Source: Histomonas meleagridis (Eukaryota; Parabasalia; Tritrichomonadida; Dientamoebidae). Taken from it: a DNA stretch of 64,000 nt. The DNA lies in NCBI GenBank assembly GCA_020186115.1, contig WSYJ01000184.1:186001-250000 (forward strand), read 5' to 3'. Under the pieces are notes generated by a model that ran no database searches, was not told the origin of the DNA, and was given only the letters and a program-made list of their open reading frames with translations. Below, piece after piece: positions 50,911 through 61,707 of the stretch. How positions within the stretch are numbered: position 1 is the stretch's first letter; every line of letters starts with the position of its first letter. Made by a program: the position numbers and the translations under genes.

Positions 50911-52968
50911 CTGAATGAGATCTTCTCTATAGTATATCAATAAAAGTTTTCGAATTAAATTTTATCAAATTTTAATAAAAACATTATGAAATAATTATAA
51001 TCATAATAAAATACAATCAATAGGAATTTAAATTAAATAATATGAATATTAATTTGAATGACCAAAATTATATTGCTGACATTATAATCCTAATTTTTAT
51101 TGAATTGTTTAGATTAGAAGTATTATTGGTTATATTAGTATAATTGTTCAAATTATAGTAGATACTAGTAAATGGATATTGATATGTATACACTTAAAAT
51201 TTTAATTACAGCTTTTACCGATTAATTTCCGCGGGGTTTTTGTTTTATATGCGGAAAACGTTCAGTTTCGGAAATACAATATCTTGCCATTACTTCAAGA
51301 GTTTGATCCCAATATTGTACAACAAATTCGAGTGATCACCTTTCTTCATTTTTATGGGATTCAAAATAGTAATTCGATAAATCTGACTTATTGAATGCAA
51401 TGATCGACTTTTAACCTCATAAAAAAAAGACAATTTATATCCCAAAAATGTTGTAAATAATTTGTTATTATCAATTCCAAGTTGTGATCTTCCTTCCTTT
51501 AATATGTTTCTAATTTGCTTGTTTGAATTCTTTGGCTTTTAAATCGATTGAAATATCAAGTGTAATTTATTTGATAGACAAAATTGGCTTTTATGGGTAT
51601 TTGGGTTGACTAACAAAAATATTTTTTCTGATTCATGTAAAACATATTCCTTCATTAATGTAATAATTTCAATATCACACTAGAAACTCATATTTTAATT
51701 TTTCAAAACCAAATGCGCTCAGCAAAGCTAATTCTATTTATTTTGGAGTAAATGAAAAGAATGGCTTATCATCGGATACACAGCTGTGCGTCCATCCGTT
51801 ATAATATAACACATTTTGTCTTTTTCAATGCGGTTTCGTATTGTCATAACATAAGGTGCCAGAATATTTTCGATCCAATATATCATTGATGCTTAAATCA
51901 TATGTCCTTTTGCAGTCTGATAATATTTTGCCCATCTCGGGAAAAAGGTAGCCGGTTACCAAGTGCCAACACTACATAAAATCATTTTGAATGAAATAAG
52001 TCGGAATATAACTGTTTTTCTTGATGAGCACTTTTCAATGATAAATAATGAACAAGTGTATTCAAAGGGCAATCAAAATTTTCACTAAAACAATTCCTCA
52101 ATTCAAAAAGTGATGTTAAATTGAAAGTACATAATTCGAAGAAATATCTCACCTTATTATTGCCCACTTAGCTTTCCAATGTAATCATAAAGAAATAATA
52201 ATGCTGTGTTATAAGAATGTTCAGATAGAAAAAAAAATGAAAAATTGCAGAAAATTACGATTCTTCCTGCAAGATTACAAGCTAGATTTTCGTGCTTTTA
52301 ATTTTATTGGGATATTGAATGTTAAAAGTTTCTGCCAAAAATTCATTTTTTTTGCCTCAATCTTTTACGTTATAAATTATCAATAAATTCAATTAGAAAG
52401 TCAGAAATATGAATTTCACTTCAGCTTCCACTGCAAACAACATCAGTAAAGATCAGGTGACCACTTCCATGGTTATTTTTCCATGGTCGGCAATCTTTAT
52501 CTACCAGCAAGCATTTTTTCCAAAACTTGAGACTTGATTCAGATATTCCTGTATTCATAGCTAATTTGTAAATTGAAGTTGTATTATTGATAATTCGATC
52601 ACTGCTTCGACCTTTACTCTTACATCTTTTTTTAAATAAACATTAAGCATATTCCCTCTGAAAATTGGTTTCATGTTTACAAACTAATTCCATTTATTAT
52701 AAATGTTTTTTGAATAGTTTAATAAAATTGTATGTGAATTCAGGCACTTTTTCCAAAAAAAGCCACAAGTTCATTTTACACTTTTTGTAAAACAATCAAA
52801 TATTTCTAATCGAATTCCATTTCTGGTGATCTCAAAAGTTTTCTCTGAAGCCAAATAGAAACAACAGGCACACGTGATTCAAGGGTTCGTTAGAATTACT
52901 CTCGAGTTAAAAAAAGCAACAATTTTTTATTATTATTTCGCTGGATAACTATCAAAATTACGACACAT
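50911..52968. other. Gene-poor stretch with decayed coding-like pieces
   Basis: About 2 kb. The minus strand between about 51750 and 52170 shows coding-like pieces in different frames (KMCYIITDGRTAVYP, LTSLFELRNCFSENFDCPLN) that may be remains of a transposon or other gene; no family could be assigned. Otherwise AT-rich sequence. Confidence 0.35.
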
Positions 52969-54453
52969 CTAAGCAATAATTGGCTCTGTGCTCTCCATTT
53001 GTATCCTTCGTTGAAGGTACATTGCCATATCTCTTACATTTTCATTTTCAGATTCGACGGAAAATACTGTTTTAACTATTCCGGACGACGCCAGCTTGCG
53101 CATTAACTTCTTTCCTTTTCCACCTTTGGATAGTTCGTTAATTAAAACAAGAATCAACTCGAGCATTGGCATTTGAAGGCATGGAATATCAGACTCGCAA
53201 TAATCTATGATTTCGTCGCTTATATTATACTTCAAGAACTTTTCTTGGACCTCATGTGAACATTTTGTTAATTTTAATAATGCTTCAATTGCGATTTCCT
53301 TAAGTTCAATTGAACCTGTATCCATTATATCAAACAACGTTTCTGTGAGTTTGTCATGTGTTAAGAATGGAACGGCAACCAATTCTAAAGAATCAGGAAG
53401 TGATTGAATTATAAATTTCAATCCAGCCTTTGATAATTGTGTGTCCGGACTTTCTATCATCTCTGATATTATTTTAAAGTCAACTGGGGTGATAAATGAC
53501 CTTCTCATAATGCTTTTTAATTCTTCATCTTCAACTTTATTTGTTTTGGAAAGTGCCTCGGCGATCGTTAAGACCAAAAACGATAGACAACGATAGACAT
53601 CGTCTTCTTCTTGATTTTCTATATAGAATTCAACGAGTTTTTGAATGATGCTGCTTTTGAAAATTTGATGGATTATAACGTCAGATTTCCGAAGCATAAA
53701 CTGAAGCGAATATAAGATATAAGAAAACGAATTTATGGCGATTTTTTCAGTGTAAAGTTCAAGAAATAGTGGATACGATTCCTCAATGTCTTTCCCATAC
53801 TTCGTGATGACATAACAAAAAACTGTAAACTTTGCTGGTGGTAAATCTGCTTGACAATATTTAACGAAAAGATCATAAAAGTGGTTAAGAAAGACATTAT
53901 ATTTTTCATCAATTGACGAAAAAGATTCAAGAAGATTGTTAATAGCATTAAATGAATCCTTGAGACCATTTATATCACATTGTTGTGATATGGAATAAAT
54001 AATTGGTTCAACACAATTAACATGTCGAAATACTTCTTCAAAACGTGGGTCGCAATATGTGAATGTTGAAATAAAACGAACAGCATTACAATATAATTCT
54101 GAAATTCCAGGATCTTCTTCATAATTTAAGCAAGAAGCTATTGCCGTAATTAGGCCGGTGTTATCCATTATTTTAATAAAAGGATTTACTGGAGCTTGAT
54201 GATTAATAAATATCATTGAATTTTGAATAAAAAAAGTGGTTAAATGAGAAATTTGCTCACTAACTAAATACTGATTAGTACCGATGTTTTCCACAATTGA
54301 TTTACATGTTTCAAATATATTTTGCAGAACATTTGGAACTCCAAAAATATCATCAATTGTTTTTTCCTTTGGGATTTCAATCCTTTCACCTATCTCATCT
54401 AAAAAGCTTGCCTTATTGAAAGAAGGAGTAATGACTTTGTAGAAGTCACACAT
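52969..54453 (-). CDS. Armadillo-like helical repeat protein
   Basis: 494 residues from ATG 54453, which directly follows the initiator-like TCATTTT (minus strand 54462-54456); a longer frame starts only at TTG. After a 40-residue start (SFLDEIGERIEIPKEKTIDD) it is all paired helices (QISHLTTFFIQNSMIFINHQ, AVRFISTFTYCDPRFEEVFR, IAIEALLKLTKCSHEVQEKF, MLELILVLINELSKGGKGKK), consistent with ARM/HEAT folds. Related in length and style to the gene at 9912. Likely a scaffold; partner unknown. Shares a 30-base divergent promoter with the next gene. Confidence 0.65.
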   Translation of the reverse strand: MCDFYKVITPSFNKASFLDEIGERIEIPKEKTIDDIFGVPNVLQNIFETCKSIVENIGTNQYLVSEQISHLTTFFIQNSMIFINHQAPVNPFIKIMDNTGLITAIASCLNYEEDPGISELYCNAVRFISTFTYCDPRFEEVFRHVNCVEPIIYSISQQCDINGLKDSFNAINNLLESFSSIDEKYNVFLNHFYDLFVKYCQADLPPAKFTVFCYVITKYGKDIEESYPLFLELYTEKIAINSFSYILYSLQFMLRKSDVIIHQIFKSSIIQKLVEFYIENQEEDDVYRCLSFLVLTIAEALSKTNKVEDEELKSIMRRSFITPVDFKIISEMIESPDTQLSKAGLKFIIQSLPDSLELVAVPFLTHDKLTETLFDIMDTGSIELKEIAIEALLKLTKCSHEVQEKFLKYNISDEIIDYCESDIPCLQMPMLELILVLINELSKGGKGKKLMRKLASSGIVKTVFSVESENENVRDMAMYLQRRIQMESTEPIIA

Positions 54454-54483
54454 CAAAAATGATGACTTGTATAACGGTCTCAA
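54454..54483. promoter_or_regulatory. 30-base bidirectional start region
   Basis: Only 30 bases separate the ATGs of two divergent genes. It holds TCATTTT (minus) beside one ATG and ATAACGGTCTC before the other, an AACGG-type box. Each gene's promoter must overlap the other's transcribed region. Confidence 0.55.
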
Positions 54484-55017
54484 ATGGGGCACACCATTAT
54501 AAAAGTGAATTCCTTCTTGACACCCGATTCGTTGTTGGGTGTTATCAGAGAATATGAAAACATTGTTCTCGATATTCAAGATATCCTTTTATTTAGAAGA
54601 CCATTCTTAATGTTATTGTTAATATTATTGATAGAACTTTATTTTAGATTTGTTTATAAATCAAAATGCGGATTTTTCGCAAGCGTAGTATTATTGCTTA
54701 TCTTTGTATACGCTTTGATGTTTTTTGGAATTCATTTTTTGAAATTTATTCCAAGTGAAATCGACCAATCAAAAAATCAATATTTTTCAAATCAACAGAT
54801 TTCATGTTTTTTATCACAAGTTTTAAATTTTGTTTTTTCACCTATAATTTTGGTTACAAAAGAAAATGCAAAAATTTCAGACATTTTATTATCTTTCATC
54901 TTTTTGGTTTTCATTCGAACTATAGGAATATTTTGGACTGTGTTCACTTTGGTACATGTTATACTGTTTTCACCAATGGTTTATTTTTGGATTGTTCAAA
55001 AATATTTAATTTGCTAA
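54484..55017 (+). CDS. ARL6IP1/reticulon-like ER membrane protein
   Basis: 177 residues with two hydrophobic hairpins: about 42-54 plus 64-84 (FLMLLLILLIELYF, FFASVVLLLIFVYALMFF) and about 128-168 (DILLSFIFLVFIRTIGIFWT, VHVILFSPMVYFWIV). Between them is a polar loop (KFIPSEIDQSKNQYFSNQQI) and a middle helix. This spacing and the opening helix (ENIVLDIQDILLFRRP) match ARL6IP1 and reticulon-homology proteins, which wedge into and curve tubular ER. Sequence identity is low, so the call rests on architecture. Confidence 0.5.
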   Translation: MGHTIIKVNSFLTPDSLLGVIREYENIVLDIQDILLFRRPFLMLLLILLIELYFRFVYKSKCGFFASVVLLLIFVYALMFFGIHFLKFIPSEIDQSKNQYFSNQQISCFLSQVLNFVFSPIILVTKENAKISDILLSFIFLVFIRTIGIFWTVFTLVHVILFSPMVYFWIVQKYLIC

Positions 55018-55636
55018 TATGCTTACATGCGATTTTGTAAAAAAATTATTTGTATTATTTTTTTAGGCGAATCTTTTTTCATATAAATATTCCCAAAATA
55101 TTTTATTTGTTTTCATTTTCAAAATTTGATCTTCTCAAAAAACATATATTCATGTAATCATTTGTCTGTGCATTTTGATTATATTAATATGTGAAAAATG
55201 CACATGAGTTTTAAAACTTTTTGTGATACAAAATTAAGCATTGAAAAACTATTAATCATCCATGAGATACTATAAACTATATTATTACATTTAATGTGTC
55301 AATCACTCTATCATTTACTTTTTATATTCATTCCGATTTTCTTTATTTTATGCATATGAAACAACTATCTCTAAAGAAGATTCCAGAGGTTTGAATAAAA
55401 TTATTAAAGTTAAAATTTTTCACTTCTTTTTGAATTATTTTCATTGAAACAAAGTTATAGCAAAATGTTTTAGTTTTTTAAAAATACTTGCATAAAATTC
55501 TACTTTTCATTATATAATTCATAGAAAATAAAAATCACTACTAAATTTGATGATTAACATTTTTTTCTTATTGAAATGCTTTGAAAAATATAAAGAAAAA
55601 CTAATAATACATTAGACAAATTTTATTTAATCATTA
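55018..55636. other. Intergenic, AT-rich
   Basis: About 620 bases; no gene recognised. Ends in the initiator-like TCATTA adjoining the peroxiredoxin ATG. Confidence 0.5.
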
Positions 55637-56326
55637 ATGATTTGTGCATTAATATTCCATATCATTAAAGAAACATCTTCACTTAAAAATAAAGATATTG
55701 CTGTTATTGGTTCCAAAGCACCTCAGTTTGTAGGTACTGCAGTAAACACAAGTCTTGAATTTGAAGAAGTTTCTCTTGATCATTTTAAAGGGAAATGGGT
55801 TGTTCTTTTTTCATATCCACTAGACTTTACTTACGTTTGCCCAACTGAGATTATAGCTTTTAGTAATGTTTATGAAGAATTCAAAAAAATAAATTGTGAA
55901 GTTATTGGTATTTCAACTGATTCTGTTTATTCTCATCTTGAATGGATGGAAAAACCAAAAAACAAAGGAGGTCTTGGGAAAATTAATATCAAATTAATCG
56001 GAGATCTTGGAGCTAAGATTTCTAAGAAATATAATTTTTATGATGAGAATCTTGGACATAATATGAGAGGAACTGTTATCATTGATCCTGAAGGAATTAT
56101 TAAGCATGTTTCAATGACTCATCCTAATGTAGGAAGAAATGTCAATGAAGTATTACGACTTGTAAAAGCTTTTCAATTCTCAGAAAAACATAAAAAGGTA
56201 TGTCCAGCACAATGGGAAGAAGGAAAAGATGCAATAAACCCAAACCTAAAAGATTCGAAAGAATATTTCGAGAAGAACTATAAAACAAGTTTCAAGAGTC
56301 AAGCCAATTTTGGCAATGAAATCTAA
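55637..56326 (+). CDS. Typical 2-Cys peroxiredoxin
   Basis: 229 residues. Reduces H2O2 and organic peroxides using thioredoxin. Peroxidatic Cys68 in FSYPLDFTYVCPTEI, resolving Cys189 in KVCPAQW. It also has the GGLG motif (112-115) and C-terminal YF motif (KEYFEKNY), which together mark eukaryotic peroxiredoxins that are easily over-oxidised. The usual AhpC/TSA pattern is complete (GVSTDS-like GISTDSVYSHLEW, GDLGAKISKKYNFYDE, RGTVIIDPEGII). The first 20 residues (MICALIFHIIKETSSLKNKD) extend beyond the domain and are hydrophobic; they might be a targeting sequence, but a cytosolic location is equally likely. Thioredoxin-linked peroxiredoxins are a main oxygen defence of trichomonads. Confidence 0.93.
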   Translation: MICALIFHIIKETSSLKNKDIAVIGSKAPQFVGTAVNTSLEFEEVSLDHFKGKWVVLFSYPLDFTYVCPTEIIAFSNVYEEFKKINCEVIGISTDSVYSHLEWMEKPKNKGGLGKINIKLIGDLGAKISKKYNFYDENLGHNMRGTVIIDPEGIIKHVSMTHPNVGRNVNEVLRLVKAFQFSEKHKKVCPAQWEEGKDAINPNLKDSKEYFEKNYKTSFKSQANFGNEI

Positions 56327-56665
56327 ATATTATGGCATGAAATAAAAGATTTATCTCTAACAAAATATTTAAAAATTTTAAAAAAATATAATTTTTATTC
56401 ATATTATTTCTCAATTATCTATTAATATAATGTTATGTATGACTTCTATGGAATTTTAAATTAAAACATTGAAAAAATAAAACAATTTTTGGAAAGTTAA
56501 AAATTTATTATAAATGAAAAATTAAATATAAATTTTAATTAAAATACCATGAGGAATCTCTTTCTATGAAGTTTTTTGTTTGAAAATTAATATAAATGTA
56601 TTAAAAATTTTATGTGTTTTCTTATTTTATTTTTGATAACAAATACATATTTTATCATTTTAAAC
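56327..56665. other. Intergenic, AT-rich
   Basis: About 340 bases of highly AT-rich sequence; nothing recognised. Confidence 0.5.
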
Positions 56666-57445
56666 ATAGGAGATTTCTTCATCGAAATCATTTGCAAATG
56701 GATCTTCTGGAACATTTTCTATTGAATTAGTTGATTTGAAGGAGTATAACTGATTGTTATGAATGAGTTTAATAAAGAAAATGATTTTGAAGTTGATAAT
56801 AAATAAGTTAAAACTATCGAATGACTGAGTGTAGCATCAAATATAAACGATTCAGAAAAAGTATTTGAATGAGTAAATGCATTTGATGCAGAAAATGAAT
56901 CAGACATTGTAAAAGTATGAGAAAATGTATCACTTGATGAGAATGCATTGCTCTCTGTGAATATGCTACTTTTATAAAATGTTTTACTCCTTGTAAATGT
57001 ATTAGAATGTCGCACTTGATGAAAATGTGTTACTTTTGGAAAATGTATTACTTTTCGTAAATGTAATAATTTTCGTATATGTAATACTTTTCGTAAATGT
57101 GTTACTCTTTGTAAATGTATTACTATTTGTACATGTATTACTTCTTGTAAATACATTACTTTTCGTAAAAGTGTAATTTTGAGAAAAAATATTCGATGGT
57201 GTAAATGCATTTAAGAGTGTGGGAGTCTGCAATGGTTCACAACCTTCAGCAGCTTCATCTCCTTTGCCTACATCAACTCCATAAAACGAAGTTCCTGGAT
57301 ATTTGTCATATGTCATAACATTAGTTACATATGTTGACATGAAGAAATCATTTACTATTTGATTGAGAATTGAGTCATTGTACTTCCCATTGTATCTATT
57401 GGTGCCATACGATACGATCGTCGCCGTAAGGATGTTCCCTCCTAT
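56666..57445 (-). pseudogene. Surface-protein relic with FTxSN stalk and BspA-type tail
   Basis: From about 57445 the minus strand reads GGNILTATIVSYGTNRYNGK, FMSTYVTNVMTYDKYPGTSF, then a long array of FTKSN/FTRSN units like the stalk of the BspA proteins at 2059. The frame shifts near 57002 and again near 56720, and the end reads SIENVPEDPFANDFDEEISY and stop, the same tail motif as copy 1 (IEEDPFADDFKEE). The transmembrane helix is missing. The N-terminal domain was not recognised and is not clearly LRR. A dead or rearranged relative. Confidence 0.65.
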
Positions 57446-57497
57446 CTAATTCACCCACAATTAATAAATCTCCCACAACATTAAATTTTTTATTGCA

Positions 57498-58007
57498 ATG
57501 CCTCGTAGGTTACGTAGACGTAGTTATTCACGTGGACATCCACTGAAGACTGTAAAGTACCCCAATGAGACATATAATAGTTCCGGTCCTATTAGTTTTA
57601 ATGTAGGTGAAGGTGAGCAAGCAGTTGGTGATCAAGTATCAGCTACCTTGATTAGTGCTGCATCTCAAGGTATGCGTAAAGTGAAGAATTTTACTTTGAA
57701 AATGATTACAGATATTTCAATTCCAGTCCTTTGGGCCTTGGTATATGTACCTGATGGTACTGTAATAAAAAACATTAGTTTGGGTACCCATGCTGCCCCT
57801 GTTTCATTATATGAACCCAATCAAAATGTTATCTTGTCAGGGTACGTTACCCCTAATGCTGCACAAACTCAAGTATTTCGTACTAGGTTAGCACGTAATT
57901 TGAATTCTGGTCATAGTATTGCTTTGGTTCTTCGATTGGCAATACAAGGTACTGTTATTAATCAGAAGTTCTTAGGTGTTCAATTAAATTATGCAGTTAC
58001 TTATTAA
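57498..58007 (+). CDS. Capsid-like protein of a CRESS-DNA virus (endogenous viral element)
   Basis: 169 residues with an intact frame. Features shared with capsid proteins of small circular Rep-encoding ssDNA viruses: a very basic Arg-rich N-terminus (MPRRLRRRSYSRG) suited to binding DNA, then an all-beta jelly-roll-like pattern with VKNFTLKM, IPVLWALVYVPDGTV, SLYEPNQNVILSGYVTP, RTRLARNLNSGHSIALVLRL and FLGVQLNYAVTY. The WALVYVP and YEPNQNVI.SG blocks are, to my knowledge, typical of such capsids. The stretch is visibly less AT-rich than its neighbours. No Rep gene or origin hairpin was found nearby. Related viruses are known from Entamoeba and Giardia. Possibly a stored viral copy or a co-opted gene; contamination or an assembly join cannot be excluded. 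Confidence 0.68.
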   Translation: MPRRLRRRSYSRGHPLKTVKYPNETYNSSGPISFNVGEGEQAVGDQVSATLISAASQGMRKVKNFTLKMITDISIPVLWALVYVPDGTVIKNISLGTHAAPVSLYEPNQNVILSGYVTPNAAQTQVFRTRLARNLNSGHSIALVLRLAIQGTVINQKFLGVQLNYAVTY

Positions 58008-58035
58008 TAATAAATTATGTCCCACTTTTATTTTT

Positions 58036-58115
58036 ATGTTTGATCCACATCGTATTGGACCTGTTAGTGAATCTTATTATTCACGCAATAAGGGAAGAGT
58101 CTTACAACGTAAGTT
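58036..58115 (+). other. Start of a second virus-like reading frame, cut off
   Basis: About 30 bases after the capsid stop, an ATG opens MFDPHRIGPVSESYYSRNKG followed by more basic residues. The composition matches the capsid segment rather than the AT-rich host DNA. It runs without a break into ankyrin sequence near 58115-58130 and so is truncated. Family unknown. Confidence 0.35.
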
Positions 58116-58270
58116 AGTAGGAATAGTTAGCTTACTTCTTGAACGCGAAAAAATCGATATTAATATTAGAAATATTACTTTGTTTTATTTAGAGAATTTA
58201 TAAAAAATTTGATATTTCACATAAACATTTGGAATTATATCTGAACATGTAAAACAGTGCATATGGTAGC
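58116..58270 (+). pseudogene. Ankyrin relic joined to the viral segment
   Basis: GIVSLLLEREKIDINIRN is the end of a DUF3447-type ankyrin repeat, followed by a 68-base insert (58183-58250) and the start of the next repeat (KTVHMVA). No further repeats. The insert has the usual length although the surrounding gene is dead. Confidence 0.7.
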
Positions 58271-58960
58271 ATTAAAAAATATGTACACATATATAATTCA
58301 AATAACGTAATACAGTTTTTTTTTCGAAATCCTTTGATCAAATAATTTTTTACACATTCATAAAGTATTCAATAAATTATTGTGACATACATCACTTTTT
58401 TAATATTTTTTAATCGGACTGTATTCTGCCAAACCGTTGTTCGTTTTATATTTTCATTCAAAATATATGTCATTTATATTTTTATTGAAAATCAAATTGA
58501 AAGAATGATAATTTTTTAAAAAAAGTGGGATCGTTTTCTATTGTTCTAAATTTACTATTTAAAAATTGATTGAAAGGATTTGGAGGTTTGGTCTTACATC
58601 ACGCCGATATTACAATCAATAATTCATAATGACACTAAAACCAATATGAAAATCGATAAAATATTAGGAATTATTAAATGGATTAATAATGAAAATGAAT
58701 TAAATTTTTTTTTAATTCAAGTATATGAAAATAATTTATATAAATGTAAAATTGATATGATACATAATACAATAAATGTTTCGGAATAAAAAATATATAT
58801 TCAATTTAAATTAATATTTTCATAAATAAAAAAAAAATCAAAACAAAACAAAACAATTTTTTTTAATAATTTGATTTTTCATATTTTAACTATGTTTGTT
58901 ATGTCAAATTATAATTCATTTGCCACTTTTATGTAAACAATAAAAAATTAAAATCCAAAA
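58271..58960 (+). other. Gene-poor stretch with one small frame
   Basis: About 690 bases. A 69-codon frame at 58580-58789 begins MEVWSYITPILQSIIHND (its first codon is not ATG) and shares a 21-bp exact block with 61498-61518, where the reading is IIAQILQSIIQN. Probably decayed copies of one sequence; no function assigned. Confidence 0.3.
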
Positions 58961-60935
58961 ATGAACAAAATGGAAATGATTAAATTAATCCAACAAATAA
59001 TATTTAATTTAAATAAAGAAAATGTTTCTCAATCTGCACAATCAATTCTATCCATTTTTGATTATAAATAACCATTTTCATTTAATCAAGTTATTATTCA
59101 ATTTAAATATTTCTTTCTTTTTGATCCAATGAAAGATTTTGATATTTATTTAAGTTTTCTTAATGAAATTGAACTATTTGAAGAAACTAAACAAATTCAA
59201 TCCAAAATATTTGATGTTTTTTTCACATCAACTTTTATTTTCAAAATGTCAAGAAAATAATTATCCACTTTCAAAGATGTTTGAACGAAACTTTCTTAAA
59301 CCTAACGCATTAATATATAAAGTAAATCCATATTTTGTTCATTATATGAGTCAAGAAGAAATTAACAAGCAAAAGAACAATTATTCATTAAAACAAATCA
59401 TGGAAAATTATTCAGAATTATCAAAAAATAAATGGGAACTTCATAAGGAATTAATTACTGAAGGAATTAATCCAAACAAAATAGCGAAGATAATTCGAAA
59501 AGATGAAATAGAAAAACTTCAAGAAATATCATCAAAAGAAGGATTTGATTATAATCAAAGAATTCCAAAATCACTTTATGAACGAAATTCATTCATTAAT
59601 CATAAGAAAGTTACATTAATTGATTATGCAGCATTCTTTGGATCAATTCAATGTTTTAAATAATTACTTATGAATGGATCTGATCTCGAATGCACAGGTA
59701 AATATGCAGTTGCAGGTGGAAATCTTGAAATCATTCATTTATGTGAACAATATCATTCATCATTTGAAGGTTCATATGAAGCAGCGATTAAATTACATAA
59801 AAATGAGATTTTTTGAATATATTTATGAAAATAACTTAGAAGAAAAACAGCTGTAATATTAATTATTTGGGATGTTTATGTGTTAAGAATATGAATTATG
59901 ACATCTTTACATATTTACAAAGGGAAAGGAATGAAAATTGATGAAAATATTATTAATGAAGCAGCAAGAAATGGTAATTTATATCTTGTTCAACATTTTC
60001 AGAAAGAAAATTCACTTCCATTCGATATTTTGGTATCATCAACAGAATCAGGGAACATTGAACTTGTGAAATATATTCTTGAACAAGAAGGAATTGATAT
60101 CAATGCACAAAATGAAAATTATATTAATAAATTGATGATTCAAAATTATAATTGGGAAATATTTGTTTTATTTAATACAGCACTTATAATTTCATCAACA
60201 CAAAATTACATAGAAATTGTTCAATTACTCCTTGAACAAAAAAGGAATTGATATCAATACTCAAAGGAACAAATTTTTCAATCATTTGATATTTCAACGT
60301 AATATTTGGAAATTATTTTAAACATATTATACAGCACTTATAATTGCATCTCAAGGAGGTCACTTAGGAATAGTTAAATTACTTCTTTCAAAAAATGGAA
60401 TTGATATTAATCTTAAAGATTTTTTATTTGTTGTTTTTTAATAATTGTTTTAATATATTAGTATCTCAAAATAATATTTGGAACTTATACAAATTATTTC
60501 GAACAGCACTTATATGGGCATCTATCAAAGGTTGCAAAGAAATCGTTAAATTACTACTTGAACAAGAAGGGATTGAGATTAATGTTAAAGATGTTTATTT
60601 GTTTTATATTATTTTTACTTATATAATTTTATATCTCAAAATAATATTTGGAAATTGTTCAAATGATTTTGGACTGCACTTATTTGGGCATCTTCACTTA
60701 ACTATAAAGAAATAGTTAAATTCCTTCTTGATAAAAAAGGAATTGATATCGATGTAAAAAGTATTTATTTTATTTATTTAATCTTTATAATAATAATTTA
60801 GCAATTCAAAGTAATATTTGGCGTTTATTTAAATTATTTGAAACAGCACTCTCAATTGCAACCAATAAGAAATATACTGACATAATTAATTTAATTACAT
60901 TTACCTCCTTATTAAAAAAAAATGCTAAGCTATAA
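58961..60935 (+). pseudogene. DUF3447-ankyrin pseudogene
   Basis: From ATG 58961 (MNKMEMIKLIQQIIFNLNKE) the gene is hit by a stop (FDYK then TAA at 59068) and frameshifts near 59230, 59660 and 59815. The DUF3447 blocks are still clear (ELSKNKWELHKELITEGINP, IIRKDEIEKLQEISSKEG, LIDYAAFFGSIQCF, EIIHLCEQYHSSFEG, IINEAARNGNLYLVQHF). Ankyrin repeats then run to about 60935 with inserts 60123-60173 and 60277-60327 (51 bases), 60430-60499 (70), 60602-60669 and 60772-60839 (68). The 51-base insert at 60277 has an in-frame stop. The insert lengths are thus preserved even in a decaying gene. Confidence 0.8.
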
Positions 60936-61707
60936 TTTATCAAAATTTATATACTTTTTGCACTAAAAAATACATTTTTCAAAGTTGAATGTTTTTTTTA
61001 ATTCCTTTAAGATTTAAATACAAAGATAGATCGCAAAACAAGTATCCCAGGAGTACAATAGTACTTAAATTAATTCTTAAAATTTAATATTTGGAAATTT
61101 TCATAATAAGCAATGACAGAACATTTGATAACTTCTGAAATAGGTCACAGTCATAGCTAAATTACTTATTGCAGGAAGAATAATCAAAATCAATGCCAAA
61201 TATATTATATCTTTTCCATTATATAAAGGACAATAAATAATTTCTATATGTACTTACACAGAAACTATTTTATTGATAATAATTATTAATCAGGTTATAT
61301 AAGTACATCATTGAGGTATCACGAAAATATTCATATCATTTATTTTCTTATTAAATTAGTAAATAAATTAATTTCAAGAAAATCAAGATTTCATATAATT
61401 ATTTGAAATAATAACAAATCACGCTTTAATGTAAATTTCAGCGATTTTATTTCTTAACAAATCAATGATCATTCGATTTGTCTGCCATCATCGCACAGAT
61501 ATTACAATCAATAATTCAGAACAAAAATTCTATTTTGAAATCAAACCGTCATATAATTATGAAAAATTCTCTATCGTTCACTGAAATTTTTTTGCCAAAA
61601 TTCCTCTACACAAATCACATAAACAAAATATCTGGAATCAAATACAACAAGATATTATTTTCGAACAAAAGAAGAGATTCATGATATTTAATAATATTAT
61701 CGTACAT
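60936..61707. other. Intergenic, decayed repeat DNA
   Basis: About 770 bases. A weak ankyrin-like scrap lies around 61110-61200 (KLLIAGRIIKINAKYI-like reading) and a 68-codon frame at 61478-61684 shares a short block with 58606. No supported gene. Confidence 0.35.

Noticed and set aside
51750-52170. Possible DDE transposase pieces on the minus strand (IITDGRTAVYP)
   Set aside because: Too short and broken to assign; the spacing of acidic residues could not be shown.
57914-57922. TAGTATTGC, similar to the nonanucleotide origin of CRESS viruses
   Set aside because: It lies inside the capsid-like coding frame, differs at the conserved end and has no flanking inverted repeat, so it is not supported as an origin.
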